Assembly (NCBI RefSeq): GCF_014839805.1
Contig: NC_051124.1
Span: 8,122,001 to 8,186,000, forward strand
DNA: 64,000 nt
DNA from: Manduca sexta
Taxonomy: Eukaryota > Arthropoda > Insecta > Lepidoptera > Sphingidae
Direction of reading: 5' to 3'
The translations under genes and the position numbers were made by a program. Position 1 is the first letter of the stretch, and each line of letters starts with the position of its first letter. Shown piece by piece: positions 24,298-36,455 of this stretch. The notes below the pieces were generated by a model. It was not told where the DNA came from. It searched no databases and worked only from the letters and a program-made list of their open reading frames with translations.

Positions 24298-25614
24298 TAT
24301 ATACTTAGTCTGGCCATAAATACTGTTACACTTAATTATAAAAAAATATTACATTTGAATTTCGAATCTGTCATTTTTATACGATTGTTCATTGTGTTTT
24401 CTCATTTTGGCGCCAATACATTGTAAAATATTTTGCGATATTAAAATGGTGTGGGGTGATAAAGAGAAACGAATCGCTGTGATAGCATTACACAAAGTAG
24501 GTATGGAGCCAAATGCAATTTTTAAAACTCTCCATACACTTGGTATTAGTAAAATGTTTGTGTACCGGGCTATTAATAGGTACAATGAGACCTCCTCTGT
24601 TTGTGACAGAAAAGATCTGGCCGTCCACGTAGTGTTCGTACGAAAAAGGTGGTCAAAGCAGTAAGGGAAAGAATTCGAAGAAATCCTGTCCGAAAGCAAA
24701 AGATTTTATCTCGGGAAATGAAGATAGCACCTAGAACCATGTCGCGTATTTTAAAAGATGACTTAGGACTTGCAGCCTATAAGAGACGCACTGGCCATTT
24801 CTTAACTGATAATTTAAAGAAGAATAGGGTGGTAAAATCGAAACAACTACTGAAGCGGTACGCAAAGGGAGGTCACAGAAAAATTTTGTTTACGGATGAG
24901 AAAATTTTTACAATTGAGCAACATTTTAACAAACAAAATGACCGTATTTATGCTCAAAGCTCTAAGGAAGCTTCCCAATTAGTCGACAGAGTGCAACGTG
25001 GACATTATCCGACTTCAGTGATGGTTTGGTGGGGTGTTAGCTATGAAGGAGTGACTGAGCCATATTTTTGTGAAAAAGGTATCAAAACATCGGCACAAGT
25101 GTATCAAGATACCATTCTTGAGAAGGTAGTTAAGCCCCTTAACATCACCATGTTCAATAACCAAGTATGGTCCTTCCAGCAAGACTCGGCGCCGGGTCAT
25201 AAAGCTCGGTCCACGCAGTCTTGGTTGGAATCGAACGTTTCGGACTTCATCAGAGCTGAAGACTGGCCGTCGTCTAGTCCCGATCTTAATCCGCTGGATT
25301 ATGATTTGTGGTCAGTTTTAGAGAGTACAGCTTGCTCTAAACGCCATGATAATTTGAGTCCCTAAAACAATCTATACGATTGGCAGTGAAGAATTTTCCC
25401 ATGGAAAGAGTGCGTGCTTCTATTGATAACTGGCCTCATCGTTTAAAGGACTGTATTGCAGCCAATGGAGACCACTTCGAATAAGCTTTTTATATTTTTA
25501 ATTGTTTTATATTTATGTATTAAACTGACACACTGTAAAAGTAATAAATGTTATTTGCAGTTAACAATTTTCTTTTTTCTTTATTACAATATTTATGGCA
25601 AGACTAGGTATATC
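24298..25614 (+). mobile_element. maT-type mariner transposon (DD37D) with both inverted ends
   Basis: The left end TATACTTAGTCTGGCCATAA (24300-24319, continuing ATACTGTTA) is an imperfect inverted match to the right end at 25583-25612, read on the minus strand as TATACCTAGTCTTGCCATAA then ATATTGTAA. TA dinucleotides flank both ends, as expected for Tc1/mariner insertion. The 1.3-kb length and a single transposase frame fit the superfamily. The transposase is broken, so the copy is non-autonomous today. Confidence 0.88.
24446..25484 (+). pseudogene. maT/mariner transposase, two frameshifts
   Basis: It starts MVWGDKEKRIAVIALHKVG at 24446 (N-terminal helix-turn-helix). One frameshift lies near 24605-24615, in GACAGAAAAGATCT, consistent with loss of one A; the frame then reads SGRPRSVRTKKVVKAVRERI. 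The catalytic part has FTDEK (first Asp), FQQDSAPGHKA (second Asp) and SPDLNPLDYDLW (third Asp). By my count 95 residues separate Asp 1 and 2 and 37 separate Asp 2 and 3, giving DD37D, the maT clade, rather than DD34D of true mariner. A second frameshift near 25354-25361 precedes the C-terminal end CIAANGDHFE-stop. The family enzyme cuts and pastes at TA sites; this copy is inactive. Confidence 0.9.
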
Positions 25615-28600
25615 GTAGTATTTTCGTATTTAAGGTTTATAAATAACAACTAATATAACTACTTTTGGTAGTGTAGATGGTGTTTAAAGTATAAATAAAT
25701 AAAACATTTTATGTTATACGAAGGAATAAAATTAATAATTGTGATAATGATTTTAATCTCGGGTTTCGTGGAATAGTTTTCATTTAAGAGGGTAGTTCTA
25801 AGAATGTTGTGAGGCGTCACAAGAGAACTCGCATGTCAAAGGAATGTAACTTTTATTACTTGCGTATTCTGAAATGTCTAGCTTAAAAATTTTACAATCG
25901 AAACATATTTTTCTTTATACCTACGGGTTTGGACCGTTCGAAGAAATAAGACTGTTTGGTTAATATATTATGTTATGGGCTGTAGTTTTATATTTATAAT
26001 TTTCGTAAAGTTTGCAATTTTTACTGGGAATCGTCTAGAGTTTGATATGAATATCCCTTAATGATAATCAATAGATTAGTCTATGATGTAGCTTGTTTAC
26101 CCAGAAGTAACCTACTCGTTAGCGGGGCTACTCTTCAATATTGTAATTTTTTTGTTGAAGCAAAGGTTACCAGGGCTTTTCATTGCGTGATATTTAAAAG
26201 AAAATGACGCATAAGTTATTAAAAATATTACTTCATTTCTAGAAACATTGATTATATATTATAATGTACAATAAAACTGCATATGTAATTTATGGGCAAA
26301 TAAAGAAAATTTTCTTCTCTATTGCCAAATCTCACACACCTCCGTGGCGCAATTTACTTAAAATGAGGTACAACGTTTTTTCTTCACGTAATAATATAGA
26401 AATGTACCTATGGAATTTAGTATTAGTATTACAATTTGCAAGTTAACAATGCTACACGAATATGGCTCTAATTGCTTATAGATTTGACAAATTTACACTT
26501 CGCTCGTGAATAATAAAATGTCTAATAACTGAAGAAGTTACATAAATATTTTAATAAAATATAACGACAAAATCGCCTTACATTTTATCTCGGTACTTGA
26601 CGTATGGGAACGAAAACGGTTTGTCAAAGAAAAAGTTAAAGCGAAACGAATTTCGCATTTGGGAAATCTTGATATTCGTCCAAAAATGTTACCTATTTCT
26701 ATTAGAGCAAGTCCCAACAGTTATATATAAGACAACATAAGACTTCGCCGGGCAGCTTTTTAAACATCTGTGACGATATTTTTTTTGTAGGCGCTAAGCA
26801 TCATATTTCTTATTGTATAAGTCCTGTATTAACATAATTTGCCTTTTCAATCGCGGAACACGTACTCCAAAGCAACTGTAATAATTCACTGGATCTGTAA
26901 AAAGCATTCATTCACAAAACAGCTGTGTTCACAAAAAGACCATCTGCTATCACAATCGCAAACTAACCCCGGCATTGACCGAATCGTAAATGAAGAATGA
27001 CACTTGAAACTTCCTCGGACTGTAAATTGAGTGAAATACTTTCATTGCCGTCCTCTAAGGAGCGGGGGTCAAGGTCGCGGTTGCGGAACGGCGAGGGGTG
27101 CGGGGAGCGTCACGCGGAAAACGCGACCAATTGGAAACATCGGATATTTTTAGCAAGAGTTTTCACCGGATGGAGACAGTTTCGATATTCAAATCGTAGT
27201 CTATACGGTTATGGCTAAACATTATTGGGATATTAAATATCTAGGTTGACAATTAAACATTATTTTAGCTCGTGTGATAGAGAACATAGTGTGGGATTAG
27301 TGGCGTGTGGGAAGGGAGAAGAATGGTGGCGTTCCGCTCCGAGTAAAACGCGATGGGGAGTGACATTCATGATTAATAAGGGCTTTTAGATAGATTAACA
27401 CAGTACAACCCCTTACTAAGGTAAATATAAAAGGTTTTATAATCATGTTTTTAGGTATTAGGAACTATAACAGACAGTCAACTTGAAAACGAATATGGAA
27501 GTCTCACATAGAACTTTGAATTATTTATAGGTAATATCCTAAAAAAAACACTTAATGTCCACGGTTTTTTTTTTACCTTGATAGTATGCATGTGGTGACA
27601 CATAGATAACACTTTCACACTGTTTCACTCGAAATGTCACCAATGCTTGATTAGTCACACTCGGATCCTGTAGAATATATTATTCACAAAGTTATTCAAC
27701 TGTAATGAACAGAAACATAGTAACTACATATGTAACGTCCATTTAGACGTCTAGCCTCAGGCATTATTAGAATTCGTGTTTGCTCTTAAAGGGTCAGAAA
27801 GATACTTGGATATCCTGGATAACGTATATGTACGTAACATGAAAGGTTTTTGCCAATTTCGACTTATTACTCTATGCATGCGCTCGTGTGTGACTATTTC
27901 AAAAGTGAAATCGGATGTACCGTCTAGTATTAATCTTGGTTTCATATTAAGTATCAAAATCTAATAAGACACCACGAATAACCAAAATATGATATCATAA
28001 TATCAGGTGACCCAAACATGCCGTCCCGGCGTGGTCCTCGGCGTGTCCTAAAAATTTGAATAATAATATAAATCCTCAAGGATCTAGTTTGATGGAGAGG
28101 GCTCTTTCATTTTGTGTATATTTTGTGCGACGACCGTATTTCTTCATGTTATTTTCATGTATAATTCACTCATTGCATAGGTATTATACAAGTAGATCGC
28201 AAAGTGTAATTGTTGTTCAAAAGAGTGGTGGTTTCCGATTAAGTTCTTAGTAAAAGTTTATTTAAACATGTTTTTACTGGTTAAACCATTACGTTTCGAG
28301 CCTCTCCCCTATCTAGGGACGTGTGATAACATGTAAAGGGCGGGCTTGGAGTAGATTTTGTCAATCAATTGGTATGTCTCGGGAACAGTATTTTTTATGG
28401 ATGAAAGTTTACCATATGTCCTGTACCCCCGACAAAGTATGACAACGTATATTGTTGCACGAGGACCGGTTTAAGTAATAAACGCGTGAAGGCTTATCAA
28501 ATAGACAATCTAATTTTTATAATATTATTTAGGAAACCTGGTGGGCCCCTTTGCTTCCTATTCTTTGCATTGAAGAGACGCAGGGCGTGGGCATTCCTAT

Positions 28601-28989
28601 TTTACGTAGTAGGGTAGCATGGCAAAAAATATTTGCGTACCCTTAGGTTAAATAGATATTGACAAAAGCATTCAATTATAAGCATGAATTTATAATGTAA
28701 TAACCCGACCGCAGACATATTTAAGATGTACGAGCAATTCGTTGAAGCGTTTGCTTTCCCCATGTTTATTGTTGAGCGGAAAAGTGTAACATTAAACGCG
28801 TTCTAGACGCGATAGCCGCCTTCCAGGGTTTATTAAATGGATTCTTCTTCCTATTTGCCGATTGGAAAATTCCCTGGGCCGGCGACAGCGAGAATTCGAT
28901 TATGCCTGTCGTATGGCTGTCTTGTTTGTTGTCTCGTTGATAGTACTGAAATGTGCTGCTTTATATTGTTTAATTATGTTATATTTTTG

Positions 28990-29150
28990 TTGTACTGCAT
29001 GCGCGGTACGGCAGCGCTCTGAGGTCCTGGGTTCGAACCCCCGGCCGGGAAAAATTTGGATATGGAACGGAACACACTTGGCGAAAAGTGAGTGCCCTAG
29101 TTGCTCCTCTGCATACCTCTACGAAGATAAATGCGTGAATGTATTTGTGT
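28990..29150 (+). mobile_element. tRNA-derived SINE type 1, internally deleted
   Basis: It matches the copies at 19177 and 58175 from CTGCATGCGCGGTACGGCAG through B box GGTTCGAACCC (29030-29040). It lacks the CAGTATCAGCCCGGAGTCTGG block, then resumes at GGAACACACTTGGCGAAAAG and CTCTGCATACC, and ends AAATGCGTGAATGTATTTG. The A-box end is lost or too diverged to see. Confidence 0.8.
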
Positions 29151-30142
29151 TGATCAATACTATCGGGCTTACACTGAGAGTTCGTATTTCGTATCAGAAA
29201 AAATAGATTTTTAGTTCTACACCACTAATGACGCGTAGTGTTTTGAATCAAATAAAGGCAGAGAGATGAACTAAAGAATCAAGTAGTGTTTGAGTATCTA
29301 ATTCTACCGTCGACTAGGCTCGTCGAGGTGAATGAAATCGAGTTCCACTAATTCCCTTGCTATGTATCTACTATGAAACTATGTCAATTAGGGACGCTCC
29401 GCGTTATGCTGCACCGAACCACCGGCGCGTACAGAATGAATATGATACAAATTGGTACGTTTCGATTCTACTCTAGTTAATGCTGCTTAAAACTTGACTA
29501 ATAGTCACACACCGAAAAGAGATAAACATAATAATACCAATTAAAACTGCTTAAACTTTCCTATTTTAAATTTTAAAACAAATGAGTGTTATGGTCATGA
29601 GTTTAAAGATGATAAAAATTGCGAAATTGCCGTCTGGAATATAAAATTATCATATTAATACACCATTGTTACTTGTTTGTGTGCCGTTTCCTCAATGGGT
29701 TTTCCTTGAGTGTCGCAGAACTCAGTGTGGATGAGGAAGGAAGAGCTTATCTCCGAGTTGGACTATACAATGACTTATCAATCTGTCACCGGTGATGACT
29801 TATGATTCCGAGAAAATATTTAATGGAATCCTTGTTTAGAGATGTTAAAGGGACACTTAAAAATTGTAAATTTGGTAAACTGTATTAATTCCATTGTTTT
29901 TATTTTATTCTTTATGAGAAATGGCGTTTGCTTGCGGCTTAGTTTGAATTATTCCGTCTGGGATATAGTATAACATTCAGGAATATTGTAGTCAAATCGC
30001 CTCTACTTGTAAAAGAATTATCAGAATCGGATCAGCATTCCTATTCCTCTTAATTTCAAAAAACAACCTTACCAATTTCATAATATCTGTATAGGTACAT
30101 TCCGAATCCTTATTCATGTTATAATACTTCTCCCTTTCGCAG

Positions 30143-30293
30143 ATGTCTGGTGTCGAAGCTATTCGACGTATGTTCGAAATCAACTCCTGAGCAGATGGAG
30201 CAGCTCGAGGAGATCAGGATACCGTGGGGCAGCGGCATCGTCGGCTACGTCGCCGAGAGCGGCGAGCCCGTCAACATTCCTGACGCGTACAAG
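30143..30293 (+). CDS. Pde11: Pde11 exon D: middle of GAF-A
   Basis: Acceptor CTTCTCCCTTTCGCAG|A has a strong pyrimidine tract; donor AAG|GTGAGC at 30293/30294. One base completes the Arg codon begun at 11686-11687, then 50 codons follow (residues 127-176). It begins CLVSKLFDVCSKSTPEQ, then EEIRIPWGSGIVGYVAESGE and PVNIPDAYK. The IPWGSGIVGYVAE..G..VNIPDAYK stretch is the most recognisable GAF core (W..GI.G.VA..G.P.NI.DAY). It ends in phase 0. It lies after an 18.5-kb intron rich in transposons, yet the exon and both splice sites appear intact. Confidence 0.95.
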
Positions 30294-33279
30294 GTGAGCT
30301 TATAAACAATGGCATAAGTCGACATCGAATTTTCATAATTAACAATACCATAATATTATGTCATACGATAATAATAATATAAATACGCAATTCATGACTA
30401 AGGTCGTATTGATAGGGAAAATGTGTACTTATAGCACCTTATATATCTTTATATGTACATACCTCACGCGCCTTTTAAATAATATGTCTGTGCGATTTTA
30501 TCGCTTTATTTATGTATTTCTTGTAAAGGCATTACCCAATAGCTCATTTGTTTCAAAATATACTTAATTACTGAAAGATATGAAACTTTATTTTGAGTAA
30601 ATTAGTGTTTGTTACATTAATATAAAATAATTTGTAAATAAAGAGACTCAATTAATATTTAATTCAATTAAAAAAAACGTAATTTAAACATATTTTGATA
30701 ATACAAAAAACACTAGAATACGTATGCTAAATAAGTCTACCGAAATAACGTCTAGACGTGACCCAACTAAAAGCTTTTTGGCCATTTTCATTATAACCGC
30801 TGTGTCTGATACAAAAGGAGAACGGTAAATGGCTTACGTCCCACTCTATTCAAATACTCTGTATTGTATACCGGTCTTAAAAAGACTCGGAAGCTTAGTA
30901 ACTGCTGCCATATGACCTGGTTTATCAAATCGCGGATGTGAATATACCTTATTTAATCTTCATGGTGTCTTGGTAACTACGATTACTTGAAGGTGTCAGT
31001 TGGGTAATGCTTTTTGATAAGCCGAGTCAGATTAATACTCTCAGAGACTTGCTGAGATTCAGGGCTTCACCGGTCGGTGTTATAATAGGCATCCGGATAT
31101 CCTGTATTACGGGAGTCGCAGCGGTGGGTCTGAGTCTGAAAATCTGAATGATTCTGTGGGTAATGCAGAAAGTCCCTATCCGATATTTATCAATTATCCC
31201 GAAAGCTTACAGTTAAAATACACCAAGACGCTTGAGTGAAGAAAACAAACAGACAAAATAAAATAAAACATAATAATAAAAATTATCAATAAAAAACACA
31301 ATTCAAATTATAATATAAGCAAGAGTTGGTGATTGTATGATTGTTAGGAAAAGGTCAGAAACCGCTATAAAGATTGGAATTTTATGGGAATTTTGTTGCG
31401 GAAAAATATCAGGCAGGCGAAGTTGCGATGCAAACTTATGCTTAAATAAATTAATCACCACACTAATCGTTAGCGCAGGAATTACGCTATAATTTATGGT
31501 ATACGACGACAGGTATGCACTTAAAATTAATGACTTGGCTACTAATATTTGTAATAGGAAAGTTCATAAGCAGGTTGGGTTAGGTAAGGAACTGTGAAAA
31601 CAAATATGGATATAAATACGTCACAACCAAATGTTACCAATAATTTGTTCAGCGCTAGGATATTTAACCAATTTGATTTAGAGGGTTTTATGATAATGTT
31701 TTCATTTAATTTCATGTGTGGGTCTTCCCGAGATGAGGAGGCATGAACGGGCGAACGTAGGGAAGCATTTCCTGGCACTAGGTCGGAGCAATGCGAAACA
31801 CTAACAATAATAATTTACTTCAGAGCAGCTTCTTGGTATATTTTAGAAAAACGCATTTAAGTTTTGTGTTCGTACTTATGTTTTTGTTAGGGTTCAGAAA
31901 GGTAAATATTTATGTACTGAGTCATCAATTTCTGTGTTAAAACTGAGACTAACATCTTTTGTCCTAAATAGTTATCCCTTAATAATTTATCTTCGTTGTT
32001 AATCTGGTTTCCGAAATTTTAGCGACTCGTAGGATTTAGACTAGATTTATAGAATGTTAAGAACGGCTTGACAAGAAATAGTTAGACGGATTAGCGTGCT
32101 TAAAATTCCATTTTCAAATTGCTTTCTATATAAATAATACGAGACAGTTGATAACGTCATATTATGGCCTAGACGTTTGTTTAAACGTGAAGCTTCAAAG
32201 TACAATAGTGTTCAATATTATCCTGTTCACAATAGGATAATACATTCAAAATTAGATTCCAAATTTTTACATGAGCAACAACAATATTGTTCAATAATAT
32301 TATCCGTATGAAGCCTTTTGTATTAAATACCTACCATTTGATCTTTGTATTTGTACGCACGTGTAGAGCTCGAAAATAGAATTTCATTACTTGTACAATT
32401 TTGCCGTATCAACGAATAGCGTTACTTTGGTTATTTGGTGTTCCTTTATTGCTTTTCAACTTTTATTGTGTTCGCTATGTAATAATATAACGTGGGCTTT
32501 TGTAAAACGCTTCAGATTCTATTACGCGTTGGACAGTCTTATTTTGTACCTAAATATCATATAGATCTATAAAGAGATATAAGAATCCTTCATTTCGAAC
32601 TTTGCTATTTATAGAAACTTCATTGGATTTTTGGATCAGCAAGGAATAACAATATGAAGAGACAATCGAGATATCATTTTGTTGTAATATAATACACAAA
32701 AGACTATAAATTTAACGACGTAGTCCGAGATTTGCTTGACGGCAATCGAAAGGCATCCGGATAAATTTTAATGGTCGTAGGTCGCTTTTAGGTCAGGCGA
32801 GATCGTGAGCTGAATATCTTAGTCTATTATGTCAGAACGTCGAATAAAAAGACAGTTTTAAAAGTGAGTAATAAAACATAACAATACCTCTCGGATACGC
32901 GACCTTCTGACTATGTAAATATACGGCTGGCGAGAGCAAAAAACGAAACTGCAATGCTTACGACTGGTCATTAAACAATGACAGAACCAGGGGTTTATAC
33001 AGTTCCCCCGTCTTTTATACAAACAGTTTGCGATGAACGCAGGCCCGGGGAAAAAGTTGGGCCGTGTAAACTTTACTACGTGCTGCATTGATGTTCAGTG
33101 TTTTGTACAGTCAGTGAAGTCAGTTCAGCTGTATTGTAATTTGTTCGTATATATTACTTTTTAGTGAGTGTTTATTTGTTGATCAAGTTTAATAATTTTA
33201 ATTGATGTGCTAACATAATATGATCTGAGTTTCTTTTGAACTCCTAACAGTAAAAGTGGAGTGCTAAAGTTTAAGATGT

Positions 33280-33580
33280 GAAGTGTCTGTCTGTGGCTCC
33301 CTTAAGAATGGACCGAATTTTTGCACTTTTTTTTTGTTTGTAAGCTGATATGATCGACATGGTTCTCAGATATAATTTAGATAGATCTATTCAGGTGTAT
33401 GGAGGTCGATATCTCTTTGCCTACTTTCATAGGTCCGATTGATTTGACATTTATTGCATTATGATTTTGGTGGTATTTCTAAGATATGCAAACCAACCAA
33501 AGCTCATGCTGTAGTATTGTGTAGTATGCTAGATATCCAACTCCTCAGCAAATTACAGGAGATGTTGCGTTTGGTTAATG
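33280..33580 (+). repeat. Dispersed repeat family E, copy 1
   Basis: Blocks shared with 52530-52830: TGTCTGTGG, (A)AGCTGATATGATCG, ATGGTT.T.AG.TATAA, AGATCTATT(C/T)AGG, TTTCATAGGTC and GCAAACCAACCAAAGCTCAT against an aligned tail ending GATATCCAACT(C/T)CT. The ORFs at 33454-33804 overlap the repeat and its flank in three frames and have no family match. Confidence 0.7.
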
Positions 33581-35420
33581 AGAACAAACTTCTCGTTTGC
33601 GAAACCGAAAAATGCATCAGTTTCCGCTCAATGCTTCCGCTCTTCAATATTTCACTAAAATTCATATTAACCGTCATTTCGCCAATTTTCTTACAAGAGT
33701 TCAACGTTATAATAATGGTAAAATATATTTTCCCATCTGGCGAATATTTTATGAAGCTTATTGCTTTGCGACGGTATAAAACTAGAGTACAAGTGGCTAT
33801 TTAATTCGGTCCACGTATTCTTTAGGGTAAGGTCTAAATGGTGTTTCAAATTTTACGGTCGCTGTTATCGCAAAAATTCTAAACGTGCTCTCATCACTGG
33901 CCTATTTCATATGCTTGCATATTGAGTCTTGGTTGTATAAGAAGCATGTTTTAAACATCGATTTTAGTAAATAATGAATTATTAAGAAAACAATATTATT
34001 TATAAAAAAATCTAATTCGAATTGCTTCTACATATTCATCATTAAATCGATTAAGCATCCAGTACTATTTAAAAAAATAAAAATTTGTGGTATATTAAAA
34101 TACAAAATTAAATAGGATATATTTGCACTTCTTTATTGATTATCGATTTATCGATTTTTAGTTTTTCAGTCTTTTATCTTTCGCTCCATCTTCGTGTAAC
34201 TTTATTACCTTGGGGAACCTTACATTATCATTCGCCAAGCTAAGAACGTCCTACATCAGTTGTCAGTCATGTAGATAAAAAAGGTAGATCCATGAACGCA
34301 CATCGTTTAGTACTCACCAGGTACTTACCCCTTTTAAGATGGGTTGATTTCGAGGTACGCGAAAGAGTAGGAAATAATGTCGATATAGAAGTCAAGAGGT
34401 TTTCAGATGCCATTATACTTTCACGTTTGACCGACTTCTTATATTCACGAATGGAGGATGTTTTTTTTTAAAGGGGATTAATTATTCGAATAATACATAG
34501 TTATTACTATATTTAAATATTCTACTGTATTTAAATATCTTTGCATTGTTTCGTTTTTTTATACAAATACTTTGGTTATCCAATAGTATTTTCAACTTCA
34601 TCGGATGCGCACGTGTAAACATAAACAATAAAAAATAGTGTGTAATTAGTTGGTAATTGTCTCTTACGTACAACTATTCGTATTATTTACTTCAAGGCCA
34701 CAGCATGATTAAGTAATGCATTAAGTCATCTTGCATTTGAATTACGTAAAAACCTTACCATTGTTGAACTGCGCATTTTAATCACCATGATTACAACAAA
34801 AAAAAACGTGTTGTGTTTCTCACGTTCAACAGTAGAATACATATATCTAACAGACAGACTATAAGTTTTAATTATTTTATTAATTGCTCATTAAGCATGT
34901 TCACTCATTATCGTTGAATGTTGTTTTTCTCCTTTAGTTGTAATATATTTTAAATTACCATTACATTTTCACGTCTAGTTAATTGTAAGTTTTATAGTAG
35001 TTTTATAGTCGGTTGCTTATAGATATGGGCTATATGAAGAATATTAACTTATATTGTTTTTTATGCGAAGTATGTATATTGTAGCCTTTGATATGTTACG
35101 TTAATAGTAATCATGATTTATGAAATTCTTTCACCTAGTAGCGTTAAGTAGCATGCTTACCTAGTTATTGGTACTCCAGTGCCTGATCGATTTGACACTC
35201 GAAGTATTTTGCGGTACATCAATACATCCGTTTCTTGTATAAATTTTCTTACATAGGTAAATTATAAAATCGTAAAAGCATGCAATAAATATAGTCAATC
35301 GGATTAACAAGTTGAAGTGGCAGTAGGCAGGGTGACATATTACTCGAATGGGAAGGGTGTCCAACTATTAGTATCTTGGTAAGAAGTTCTAGCTAAATAA
35401 ATCTGATAAATCTGGGTGTA

Positions 35421-35440
35421 GTGTGTGTGTGTGTGTGTGT
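35421..35440 (+). repeat. GT microsatellite, ten units
   Basis: Perfect GT dinucleotide run of ten units in intron 4. Confidence 0.95.
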
Positions 35441-36299
35441 ATCTCGTTTTAGGAACAAACTCTTATTTTTGTGTAATTCAACGATTAGATTAACCAAGAT
35501 TAACCCACAAATTGGACAGTTTGCTGGTTTGTTCGTTGGAGTTAATCTTCGTAACTACTAAATTGAATCCAAAGAAAACTTTATTAAAAAATGTACAACC
35601 TAAGTAACTTAATGTATTATTTAAACTTATACCGGAGCTGCTAGCGAAACCTAATTTACCATTTAAAACTTCTCAAAATATGAGCAAAAATATGTTTCAA
35701 TCGAGCTCAGACGAATTACTTGAGTGCACGGTCCTAAACTTTCGTCGTAGATCAATTTCAAGCTTCTACCTGTCACAACTTCGCCCTTTGCCCCTTCGGT
35801 AATTGTTTGCGATGTTTTCTGTGTTGCGCCGAGTTTGAATTTAATTGAAGTTTTACGAGTTTCCAAATATGCAAACCACGGGATGCGGTGGTTACGGGTG
35901 ATGGAATTTGAGTTTCTGGTGCCCTGATGTTTGTATTGTAGCCCTTATAGTACCTAAGGATGTTTAATTATAAATTGTGATTTCGTTTTTATTTGTTTTT
36001 AGATGTTTTGGCTTGGACTTTTTTTATGAAGTTTTATAATTTGTATGGTGTTTGGTAACTGTGAATGTTATGCCCTCGTCTTAAAGATTTTTCGTTATAA
36101 AATGAGATTTCGATCGTAATAATTATGAGCTCTAATTGTATAGTTTTTTTTATTACCTATAAAATATTATATCTTGTATTCATTAAGCCCGAACATGATC
36201 CCATGTTGCGTGCTTTTGAATTTTCCTTAAATAAATGTAGGTAGGTATAAAAGTCAAGAATATTTTGCTGTATACGCTTTGCTGAAATTATTTTGCTAA

Positions 36300-36455
36300 G
36301 ATGTCGTAGGGGCCATCGGCATACTACATAACGGATATAAAATACAATTACGAACAAGTCAGGTATATTTTTCGAATAAAAAATATTTGTCTGTCTGGGA
36401 ATCGACCGCCTAACCTCACTGCGCACAGACCCGACGCATTGCCACTAAACTGATG
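36300..36455 (-). mobile_element. SINE-like sequence, minus orientation
   Basis: On the minus strand GTTTAGTGGC (A-box-like, 36441-36450) is followed about 34 bp later by GGTCGATTCC (B-box-like, 36398-36407) and then CAGACAGAC and an A/T-rich run, which is tRNA-like spacing. No second copy exists in the window, so identity as a SINE is tentative. Confidence 0.42.

Larger units (their letters stand above)
11688..30142 (+). other. Pde11: Pde11 intron 3
   Basis: GT-AG intron of 18455 bp, phase 2; the largest here and the main transposon reservoir. It holds retroelement tails (13165-13260, 15365-15620, 15700-15930), an RTE-tail-like repeat (14043-14305), SINEs (18778-18890, 19177-19416, 28990-29150), a 48-bp retroposon-like insert (18252-18299), a dispersed repeat (20052-20310) and a broken maT element (24298-25614). 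CpG-richer blocks at 12150-12400, 13430-13680 and 27030-27340 are unexplained. About 23930-24210 ends in GAATAAAGCA then a long T run and may be a retroelement end. The rest is AT-rich with nothing I can name. Confidence 0.85.
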
